A stretch of 64,000 nt of DNA from Glaciecola sp. 33A (GTDB lineage Bacteria > Pseudomonadota > Gammaproteobacteria > Enterobacterales > Alteromonadaceae). This document shows, piece by piece, positions 54,706 through 61,564 of the stretch. The stretch covers positions 124,001-188,000 of the forward strand of contig NZ_PJAR01000037.1 in NCBI RefSeq assembly GCF_002836745.1. The letters are read 5' to 3'. The notes beneath the pieces were generated by a model. That model saw only the letters and a list, made by a program, of their open reading frames with translations, ran no database searches and was not told the DNA's origin. Made by a program: the position numbers and the translations under genes. Each line of letters starts with the position of its first letter. Positions within the stretch are counted from its first letter, which is position 1.

Positions 54706-54728
54706 CTATAAACTCCTTTTTAAATTAC

Positions 54729-54830
54729 GTACAAAGCCCATTTAAGGGGCTGGAAATGGTTTACTAAAATGTGTAGCGAAGCGAAACTGAGCAAACTGTT
54801 TGCAGTCGCGCTCTACATTCTTATTATATG
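54729..54830 (-). other. attC-like inverted repeat
   Basis: Complementary arms (GTTTACTAAAATGTG region and its partner CAAACTG; GCCCATTTAAGGGGC as an inner hairpin) separate the cassette gene at 54705 from the broken gene at 55144. The end cores deviate from the attC consensus more than those of the neighbouring sites, so this one may have decayed. Confidence 0.5.
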
Positions 54831-54853
54831 CTTACAGGTAAAAGTGAACAAGC

Positions 54854-55144
54854 TTAAAAATAATCACCAAAAGTAGTATCATTTTTTAACTCATCAATTC
54901 CATCCCCTCCTTTTTGTAATTCAGCTGTGATGCGATTTGCATCAGCATTATATTTACTCGAGGGATTTAACATGTATTTAGTAGTGTCACCAACTTTTCA
55001 AAAAAAAGCAGGGTTGCCATTTAAGAACTTACGAATAACCGAGCTGACAGATGGTACCTTTTGGGATAGCATTAAGCAGGTACAACCTTTATCTCCAACA
55101 TTTGCTATTGATTCAACTATTATGATTTTTTTACTGAGATTCAT
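54854..55144 (-). pseudogene. cassette gene with an in-frame TGA
   Basis: Read on the minus strand, ATG 55144 has GGAGGAG seven bases upstream and opens a 96-codon frame: MNLSKKIIIVESIANVGDKG ... IRKFLNGNPAFF, then TGA as codon 49 (54998-55000), then KVGDTTKYMLNPSSKYNADA ... GGDGIDELKNDTTFGDYF and TAA. Both halves look like one coding sequence in one frame. The TGA follows a run of eight T. The first half (48 residues) may still be made. A nonsense mutation, or a paired +1/-1 change around the T8/A4 runs, are the likely causes. Family unknown. Confidence 0.6.
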
Positions 55145-55170
55145 ATGAAAACTCCTCCATGTGATTAAGG

Positions 55171-55268
55171 ATATAACGTCAAGTTAACGGGCGCAAACAT
55201 GGCGCGCATAATAGCCAAAGGCACAACATTTTGTGTCCTAGCGAGTGAGGGCGAGGGAGTTAAACGCT
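55171..55268 (-). other. attC-like recombination site
   Basis: On the minus strand it opens with GCGTTTAACTCCCTCGCC (GTTTAAC agrees with the RYYYAAC core) and closes with GACGTTATATCC. Inner repeats pair in part. It lies 3 bp past the stop of the gene at 55706-55272. Confidence 0.65.
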
Positions 55269-55271
55269 TTG

Positions 55272-55706
55272 TCATATTGTATTTTTCAATACTGCCTCTG
55301 TTCTTGAAAGTGGCTCACTTGCTATGCGCTGTAACTGTAATCCAAAAGTATTAATTGCCTGCGGTTCTATTTTTAAATCAAAATTCACTCTATAGTTTTC
55401 ATTTCTGGTGTTTGAAAAGCTTTCTATGTGAGCAATAGTTATTGCAAATAAGGTATGGCCTGAGTTGTCAGTACACATTCCTAAAATGGAAAGATAGGAA
55501 AGGTCTGGTTTACTCCTAGTTGCGAATTCAAATGTGTCGCGCACTGAAGTAGGAAATGTCTCAAGTATCCGTCCCAATTCTGTTATCTGTTTTCTGGTCG
55601 TGTAGCATTCGGCTTCACCCGCAAAACTGCCATTGCTGCCATAAATACGGATTTCAAAAAGATCTTCATCTTCCCAAATAGAAGAAATTACGAGTTTACT
55701 TTCCAT
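55272..55706 (-). CDS. hypothetical protein, integron cassette gene
   Basis: This is a 144-residue soluble protein rich in beta-type sequence (LVISSIWEDEDLFEIRIYGS, SFAGEAECYTTRKQITELGR, NYRVNFDLKIEPQAINTFG). I do not recognise a family, though the pattern of FEIRIYGSNGSFAGEAECY resembles small immunity or single-domain cassette proteins. The ATG at 55706 has GGAG at the right distance. An upstream in-frame Met (55784) would only translate the attC-like site. Sites with attC features lie immediately before and after. Confidence 0.72.
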   Translation of the reverse strand: MESKLVISSIWEDEDLFEIRIYGSNGSFAGEAECYTTRKQITELGRILETFPTSVRDTFEFATRSKPDLSYLSILGMCTDNSGHTLFAITIAHIESFSNTRNENYRVNFDLKIEPQAINTFGLQLQRIASEPLSRTEAVLKNTI

Positions 55707-55719
55707 GTTACTCCTGCAA

Positions 55720-55816
55720 TATAACGCCTCATTAAGAGGAAATTTATAGTTGGCTAAAATGTTGATCTCAATGAAAACAGCCAACTGTAAATTTCATCTT
55801 AATGACTTGTTAGGGC
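55720..55816 (-). other. well-formed attC site
   Basis: On the minus strand it opens GCCCTAACAAGTCATTAAG and closes CTCTTAATGAGGCGTTATA. Arms pair along most of the length: TCATTAAGATGAAATTTA with TAAATTTCCTCTTAATGA, and AGTTGGCTG with the inner AGCCAACT. This is the clearest attC-like structure in the window. Confidence 0.8.
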
Positions 55817-56133
55817 TACTTAGCCCACTGAAATATCAGCAAAAAAGTGACTGTTAAAGCACACCACAAAATAGCATTTCTAAACATACCGGCCTTACCC
55901 ATTCCTTTAGTTTTTTTGCCATCTTCGATCTTCTGCTTAAATTCAGGAAAAAGCTCTTCAACAACCAATTCATTATCTAAAAATGCTTGAGTTGACCAAG
56001 CCTTTGAAGATAGAGAAACAACAATTTCAATTATTCCTTCTTCTGTATCAAATGCTAAACGATCATTAAATTTGAAATTCCACCGTTTTTTAAGAAGTTC
56101 GTCATTAAAATAATACTTTTCAGAACCAAACAT
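55816..56133 (-). CDS. membrane-anchored hypothetical protein, integron cassette gene
   Basis: This is a 105-residue protein with a beta-rich N-terminal part (NFKFNDRLAFDTEEGIIEIV, AWSTQAFLDNELVVEELFPE) and a C-terminal membrane helix (MFRNAILWCALTVTFLLIFQ). The frame stays open and protein-like for about 18 codons upstream of the ATG (EASFDVKGKEFKVDFS) without a standard start codon, so translation may begin at ATA/ATT there or the original start was lost. Family unknown. Confidence 0.65.
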   Translation of the reverse strand: MFGSEKYYFNDELLKKRWNFKFNDRLAFDTEEGIIEIVVSLSSKAWSTQAFLDNELVVEELFPEFKQKIEDGKKTKGMGKAGMFRNAILWCALTVTFLLIFQWAK

Positions 56134-56197
56134 TGAGAAGTCTACTTTAAACTCTTTTCCTTTAACGTCGAATGATGCTTCTATACTTTATTGTAAC

Positions 56198-56303
56198 CCT
56201 AACGCTTTGCAAAGGGGCAAATGCGAACGTTGTTGGGCGAAGCCCAGTGAGTATTTGTCCCAGCCGCGCTTTTTGCAGCGAACTTAGGCAACTTGTTATG
56301 TAT
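56198..56303 (-). other. attC-like recombination site
   Basis: On the minus strand it opens TACATAACAAGTTGCC and closes GCAAAGCGTTAGGG (GTTAGGG fits the GTTRRRY core). An inner GGGCTTCGCCC hairpin is present. It directly follows the stop of the gene ending at 56304. Confidence 0.7.
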
Positions 56304-56737
56304 CTATTGCTTCCCAATGCTAACCCTATGATTTTTGTGACTTTCGGCAACCATTTGAGGTATTTCACAATGGCCGGAGAAATCAATTGACTCTTCTGCC
56401 GGCAGGCTATTTTCTAGTGATTTTTTGCACTGGTATATAGGGGATAAGGACTCTTTAATGAGGGGATGCTCACCGTAAAGGTCAATAATTAGTTGAACTT
56501 TATCAAGCGAGTCAGTCCCAGAGTTATAGAGTGTTCCCGTATATTTCAAATTAAAGCCTTCAACTGTAACCTCGGATTCAATCACCCGAACTGAAACATA
56601 CCTTTTGTCACCTGTATACCTGCCATCAGCCGAGAAAATCATAACAGTTGGCTTTTTTCTTGCTGATGAGTAAACCCCGTAATTAGGAATGAAATAGAAA
56701 TAAAAGCCAATATTATTTTTAATTTATGCAAGTTCAT
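56304..56737 (-). pseudogene. secreted cassette gene split by a frameshift at an A6 run
   Basis: ATG 56737 opens a frame with a signal peptide (MNLHKLKIILAFISISFLIT, GFTHQQEKSQLL, stop). In the -1 frame, translation continues without a gap as KKPTVMIFSADGRYTGDK ... YVSVRVIESEVTVEGFNLKY and ends at 56304 after KNHRVSIGKQ. The two frames join at GAAAAAAGCC (about 56651-56658). One missing A, or -1 slippage on the run, would give one secreted protein of about 143 residues containing a DUF-like beta domain. It starts 8 bases after an attC-like site, as cassette genes do. Confidence 0.6.
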
Positions 56738-56745
56738 ATTAAGAC

Positions 56746-56868
56746 ACATAACACCCCGCATAGAGGGCAAGTTTATGGATGCAGCTTTTGAACAACGCGA
56801 AATGCGGCCGTGTAATTTTCCTTGCGAGCGCAGCGAGTGCGTTGATGTGATTGTTATGTTGCCCAATG
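56746..56868 (-). other. attC-like recombination site
   Basis: On the minus strand it opens GGCAACATAACAATCAC and closes GCGGGGTGTTATGTG (GTTATGT core), with a GCACTCGCTGCGCTCGC inner hairpin. The stretch from here to 57170 should hold the next cassette, but I see no convincing gene in it: only a TTG-start frame after AAAGGAGG at about 56907, and two copies of an AACCAAACAACA...GCTCGCG motif. Confidence 0.6.
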
Positions 56869-57173
56869 TAATTACGCTTTTGATTAAACAATTGATGCCT
56901 CCTTTCGTTAACCATCTAGGTTGAATCGTACTTGTTTGACGCTGATACAGCAACTGATGGTTAGTAGCGAAAACCAAACAACAAATGCACGCGCACCCGA
57001 AAATATTTATTTTAAAATACCAGAGAGTTACTCTTGAAAGAAAGAACGAGCATGCACTGAACTTTCGCGACGGCAACACATGTCATTTAGCGGAAACCAA
57101 ACAACATATGCTCGCGAACATGGAAGCGGTTATCCACATTGAGATGGACTTCCGGTTTGAGCCTTAGAGCCAG

Positions 57174-57242
57174 CTTTAACGTTAATGGGGCAGCGCGAAT
57201 AGACATGATGCACTCGCGCACCCGAACTGACCGTCTAACAAA
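57174..57242 (-). other. attC-like inverted repeat
   Basis: Ends GTTAGACGGTCAGTTCGGG and GCCCCATTAACGTTAAAGC are related by partial pairing and enclose GTGCGCGAGTGCATC / GATGCACTCGCGCAC-type symmetry with neighbouring copies. It lies 9 bp past the stop of the small gene at 57425-57252. The orientation is ambiguous. Confidence 0.45.
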
Positions 57243-57251
57243 AAAATATAC

Positions 57252-57425
57252 TTACGTGCTACTCCGTTTCTTTTTCCGATTAAATAGCTTTAACCAAAAC
57301 GCTCCTTCAAAAAGAAAACCCAAAATAATGAAAATAAACATGCCTGTTGAGTTGCCATAACTATAGAAACTAATAGCAATGAAAATTAATACTAAAAGAA
57401 CGTGTCCGTCGTTAATAGCACACAT
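57252..57425 (-). CDS. small membrane protein truncated by IS66, start codon supplied by the IS end
   Basis: This is a 57-residue frame: MCAINDGH, then VLLVLIFIAISFYSYGNSTG and MFIFIILGFLFEGAFWLKLF, ending NRKKKRSST. Codons 1-8 are the terminal inverted repeat of the IS66-family element, so only the remainder belongs to the original gene. Two hydrophobic helices and a basic tail make a small membrane protein. The insertion removed the original 5' end and by chance provided an ATG. Whether it is expressed is unknown. Confidence 0.45.
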   Translation of the reverse strand: MCAINDGHVLLVLIFIAISFYSYGNSTGMFIFIILGFLFEGAFWLKLFNRKKKRSST

Positions 57426-57515
57426 AGTCTACGCTCAGGATTTGCTCAATAATAAGGTTTTCAACCAAAAAAACCTAATATGACTATACGCACAAAAGAA
57501 GATTAGCGAGCAATA

Positions 57516-57800
57516 ATGGAGCTGCATACCGCATTCTCAGGTACGACTAAACAATTCTGCCTCGAACACACTATCCCCCAACAAAGTTTTTACGCCCGCC
57601 GCCATTCAATAGGTTTGTCTAAACCAAGCACGACTAAACGCACCAGCAGTGTAGTCAAAAATGAAGCTAAATTCATAAAAGCACAACTCCCCGTACCCGC
57701 CAGTACAATTGTATTACAAACCCACCATGCACAATTGTCGTTATCTACACAATGTGATCCGCTATGGTTAGCGGCCTTGCTAAAAGGGCTGGCTGTATGA
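57516..57800 (+). CDS. tnpA: IS66 TnpA-like accessory protein
   Basis: This is a 94-residue small basic protein (FCLEHTIPQQSFYARRHSIG; WLAALLKGLAV at the C-terminus) in the first position of the IS66 element. It resembles the helix-turn-helix TnpA/InsA accessory proteins of IS66. Its stop codon overlaps the tnpB start (ATGA). Confidence 0.75.
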   Translation: MELHTAFSGTTKQFCLEHTIPQQSFYARRHSIGLSKPSTTKRTSSVVKNEAKFIKAQLPVPASTIVLQTHHAQLSLSTQCDPLWLAALLKGLAV

Positions 57801-58144
57801 GAATATTCGTTGACCCAAGTGCTGTGTATTTGTATCCAAAGACTGTCGATTTTAGACGGCAATGTAACGGGTTAGTATTAATCGTTGAGCAAGAGCTTGA
57901 TGTGCCGTTGATGTCGGGTGCATTGTTTGTCTTCACCAACCGCACCCGTAAGCGCCTTAAAATTCTTTACTGGGATAACACTGGATTAGCCATGTGGAGT
58001 AAGCGTTTGGAAAAAGACATGTTTAAGTGGCCTAGCAGTAAGCAAGCCGCCATCAGCTTGACCGAGCAGCAACTTAATAGTCTTCTAGGGGGCTTTGCTA
58101 TACACGGCCATCAGCCCCTATTTTATGCCTCTGCTGGCTTATAA
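57797..58144 (+). CDS. tnpB: IS66 TnpB (Orf2) protein
   Basis: This is a 115-residue protein with the typical IS66 Orf2 pattern: MRIFVDPSAVYLYPKTVDFR, GALFVFTNRTRKRLKILYWD and GLAMWSKRLEKDMFKWP. The start at 57797 is adopted because it overlaps tnpA by 4 bp and begins the conserved region. Confidence 0.92.
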   Translation: MRIFVDPSAVYLYPKTVDFRRQCNGLVLIVEQELDVPLMSGALFVFTNRTRKRLKILYWDNTGLAMWSKRLEKDMFKWPSSKQAAISLTEQQLNSLLGGFAIHGHQPLFYASAGL

Positions 58145-58231
58145 CATCTGATCATAAGTAGGATTTATTGATCACGATTTAGTCTACGTAAAAACAACAT
58201 CTTAGCCCTATGTTACGGTAAAATACAGGCT

Positions 58232-59642
58232 ATGAAATTGAATTCAGAGCACGCCACTAAAAAGATAGAATTGCTCATGCAAAAGCATGCTGAGCAAGGC
58301 TTGTCTGCATCTGAAAAAGACACGTTAATTGCCTTGCAGACAGTACATTTAGGCTTTTTAGAGGAGCAGTTCCGCTTAGCCAAACACAAACTCTTTGCCA
58401 GCCAAAACGAAGCTCACCCTGGGCAAGGCGACTTGTTCAATGAAGTAGAAGAAATCGCTGAGCTTGAACAAGTAAAAGCTGATAGTGAATATGCACCAGA
58501 GCAACAGAAAAAGAAGCGTAAACGCAATACTAAGCCCTTTGCTGAGCACATTACACGTGAAGTTATTGTTCATGATATTGATGAAGCCGATAAGGTATGC
58601 AACTGTTGCCAAGGCGAGATGCACTGTATGGGTAAAGACGTGACTGAGAAGTTGGTGTTTGTGCCGGCTACAACGAAATCGCCAAGAAGTTATTTTTAAA
58701 CAATTAGGCATTCAGTTAAGTCGCCAAACCATGTCGGATTGGCTGATTAAAATTGCTAATGTATTACATCCAGTGCTGTATGAATATTGGCAAAAAATAC
58801 TGCTGCAACAAGAGGTCATTAAAGCAGATGAAACACCGCTAAAAGTCATAAGCGATGACAGGATAAATTCCTACATGTGGGTATACAGTAGCGGAGCGGA
58901 TTCGCCTGCGGGTAATATCTGCGGTGACAGTGCGCCTAACATCGTCTTGTATGATGACCAACCTTCACGGGCAGGCAGGTGTGCAGTGGACTTCTTACAA
59001 AATGACGACGACCAGCATTACTCAGGCTATTTACAAGTAGATGGCTACGCAGATTACCATCAATCGCATGCCACCCTTGTGGTGTGCATGGCGCACATTC
59101 GCCGTAAATTCAAAGAAGCTCAAACAGCGCAAAGCAAAACGAGTAAAAAAACAGGCAAAGCAGATTGGGCACTGAATCACATTCAAAAACTGTATCGTAT
59201 TGAGACACAGATAAAAGGCTTGCCCGTTGACGAGCGCTACCGCATTGGACAAGAACAGTCAGTGCCTTTACTTAACCAATTTAAAATATGGTTAGATAAG
59301 TCTGCGTCCAATGTACTGCCAGAAAGCCTGCTTGGGAAAGCACTCAATTATGCGCTAAATCAATGGCAAAAGGCCATTCGGTATTGTGATGATGGCCGCT
59401 TAGATATCGACAATAACAGAAGTGAAAGAGCAATAAAGCCGTTCGTGATGGGCAGGCGTGCTTGGTTATTTAGTCAAACGGCAAGGGGCGCAAATGCCAG
59501 TGCGACACTTTACTCTATTGTTCAAAGCGCCAAGGCCAATGGCCTTGTTCCATACGATTACTTAATGCACGTGATGAACGAAATCATGGCGGGAAACACA
59601 GATCCAGAACAACTGCTGCCTTGGAAAGTCAATTTAGGCTAG
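58232..59642 (+). pseudogene. tnpC: IS66 transposase TnpC with an internal deletion
   Basis: The first frame (58232-58699, 155 codons) carries the N-terminal leucine-rich part, the first Cys motif (VCNCCQGEM) and KLVFVPAT, then runs out of frame. The second resumes at RQEVIFKQLGIQLSRQTMSD (about 58680) and continues to 59642, including the DDE residues (KADETPLKV, LQVDGYADYH, NRSERAIKPF). About 70-80 residues normally between these parts, containing the second zinc-finger half, are missing. The element is probably unable to transpose by itself. Confidence 0.88.
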
Positions 59643-59682
59643 TGTAGTGCTAACGACGGACACCAATAATTGAATCATAAAG

Positions 59683-60894
59683 CTAATTTGATCGATCATC
59701 ATTATTGAAAACTGTATCAATAATAGAACTCATTTCAGTAAACCATGGATTGTAAGTTAATCGTGCATAGATCTTGTCTTTTTCTTTATAACCGAAAGCT
59801 GAATACCAGATCTCTTTTTTACTCGCGCAAAGCCTGCCAATACGAGAGTTAGAACTCTCATCGCATATCCTATAGTTAGCATTAATACCGTAATGATTAT
59901 TGTTTGGAGCGAATAGGACACTCATATGTGAAAAATTGCTAATTCTACTTTTTGGTAAATAGTCATCTAGAATGATAATTCGCTTATCGGAGCTTTGGGT
60001 ATCTTTGCCAAACCAAAGTAGTCGACTGCTCGGATGGGTGAATCTTTGTTCAAATAATGTTAATACTTGATTGGTATCTATTACATTATCTTTTTCACTA
60101 ACTACCATAAAGGTAGGTCTATCAAAAAATTTTATTGCCAAATCTTCAGTGACTTGCTCACTAGTATAATTAAATTGAACAGCAGCATTATTTGGGACAA
60201 CATCATATTTGGCAAAGTTATTTGCTTTTTTCGTTTTATGAAACGGCCATGGGTTTAACGCATTCAATAAATGGGATAATTTGCTAACACCTGAACGGTG
60301 TCGAAATGCAGGTGAAAATAAAATTAGGCCCTTAATACTTTCGTCACGAATAGCTAAAGTAGTTACCAAATTAGCGCCAGTAGAAAAGCCTCCTAAATAT
60401 AGATGGTCAACTTCTTTAGTAAACATAGCAACTTGGCTGTTGATAATGTTTTTCCATTCCTCAATTGTAGTCGATATAAGATCTGCCGGCTTTGAGCCAT
60501 GTCCAGGTAAAAGTAACACTCTTACTTGAAACCCTTGCTCTGATAATTCATTTGCAATATCAATAAAAGAATAGGGTGAATCACCTAGACCATGAACAAG
60601 GATGATGCCACGACTCAATTCACCCTTATTATTTGTTTTAATTTCAAAGGGAGTATTGGCTAAGAGCTCTTGTTCTTTATTATTAGTCACAAACTCACGG
60701 TTTGCCGAAAGCCAGCGCTTGGTTAACTTAATATATGCATCAAAACTAAGATAGTCAGTGGGTAACTTTGTTGATGACTCTTTGTATAGAGCATGATCCG
60801 GAGGCGTAAAGGATACAAGTAAATAACCTAATCCAATAATGGAAAAGCTAAAAACAATCGTAACAATTAGTAAGATTTTTTTCATTAAATTCAT
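59683..60894 (-). CDS. membrane-anchored alpha/beta hydrolase
   Basis: This is a ~403-residue protein with an N-terminal membrane anchor or signal (KILLIVTIVFSFSIIGLGYL). The hydrolase fold shows GIILVHGLGDSPYSFIDIAN, LLLPGHGS and the nucleophile motif GFSTGA, with the likely acid in VVSEKDNVID and base His in NNHYGI. It resembles monoacylglycerol-lipase-like or carboxylesterase proteins found as orphans in Vibrio and Alteromonas. The start is ATG 60894 or 60885; neither has a clear ribosome site. It lies next to the right end of IS66. Confidence 0.8.
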   Translation of the reverse strand: MNLMKKILLIVTIVFSFSIIGLGYLLVSFTPPDHALYKESSTKLPTDYLSFDAYIKLTKRWLSANREFVTNNKEQELLANTPFEIKTNNKGELSRGIILVHGLGDSPYSFIDIANELSEQGFQVRVLLLPGHGSKPADLISTTIEEWKNIINSQVAMFTKEVDHLYLGGFSTGANLVTTLAIRDESIKGLILFSPAFRHRSGVSKLSHLLNALNPWPFHKTKKANNFAKYDVVPNNAAVQFNYTSEQVTEDLAIKFFDRPTFMVVSEKDNVIDTNQVLTLFEQRFTHPSSRLLWFGKDTQSSDKRIIILDDYLPKSRISNFSHMSVLFAPNNNHYGINANYRICDESSNSRIGRLCASKKEIWYSAFGYKEKDKIYARLTYNPWFTEMSSIIDTVFNNDDRSN

Positions 60895-61130
60895 CAATAT
60901 AAATGTATAACTAAATATTAATTTGTCGTATTTTAAATTACTATATCGATGATATCATTAAGGAACAACTCGAAGCTTGTCCTTATCTTGTTTAAATACA
61001 ATAAATAGTGACTAATTTAAATAGGATGATTCAATCAATATGCAGTCGTTTTGTTAATGTGAGTCACGGTAGACTTTAAACAAAACAAACACTCCAGAAG
61101 CAAAGCAGGATAAAAAGCGCGTTTAATGAG

Positions 61131-61304
61131 GTGAAAAATATTATATCGGGCGCTACACCAAAGAAAACAATAGGCATGCCACCAAGCTTACAAATTGCAT
61201 CGGAGCGTATAAGTAAGCAGAAAAGGACGATAGAGCGCTTGGAAACTGAAAATAATCAGTTGTTAGAGCAGTTGAATGAACCCTTAGTTAGCAAGCGTCA
61301 GTAA
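61131..61304 (+). CDS. short coiled-coil ORF, possible remnant of a transposon protein
   Basis: A 57-residue frame from GTG reads PKKTIGMPPSLQIASERISK, QKRTIERLETENNQLLEQLN, ...VSKRQ. The leucine-spaced heptads suggest a coiled coil, and the composition recalls the tails of small accessory proteins (DUF6262 type) of recombinase-based transposons. That is a guess. The rest of the gap 60895-61564 shows no gene. Confidence 0.35.
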   Translation: MKNIISGATPKKTIGMPPSLQIASERISKQKRTIERLETENNQLLEQLNEPLVSKRQ

Positions 61305-61564
61305 ATAACTCGCACTCGGCTTAAGAAATTGGGCTAAATTGGTAGCCAAAACTGCTTGACCACCTCAAGCCCACCATTTCTTTGAACAAAGCTGCTCGCT
61401 CTTCTGGGCAGAGCATTCACTCCTTTTTATTCGTTTTTGAACCCAATAGAAATTGATATTTCTTGAATTACAACTAAAGTTACTTAATTAATGACTCATT
61501 AATGAATAACACTAAAGTAGAATCATGTTCTAGTCGCGGAAACCTTTAAATGAATGGAAGCTAT

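Larger units (their letters stand above)
57402..59663 (+). mobile_element. IS66-family insertion sequence, defective
   Basis: The ends GTGTCCGTCGTTA (57402) and TAACGACGGACAC (ending 59663) are 13-bp perfect inverted repeats, imperfect further in. Inside are tnpA, tnpB and a broken tnpC in the order usual for IS66. The bases flanking the two ends (AAAAGAAC and CAATAATT) do not form the 8-bp target duplication expected, so one flank was deleted or rearranged after insertion. Confidence 0.9.

Noticed and set aside
54998-55000. TGA read as selenocysteine
   Set aside because: No selenoprotein family resemblance and no hairpin recognisable as a SECIS element just downstream; a mutation is simpler.
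54927-55148. 73-codon plus-strand ORF
   Set aside because: The minus strand here has a strong ribosome site and more protein-like sequence (the broken cassette gene 55144-54854); this ORF is its shadow.
56639-57079. 146-codon minus-strand ORF as a whole
   Set aside because: Only its last 33 codons (from ATG 56737) look like a gene; the upstream part translates attC-like repeats.
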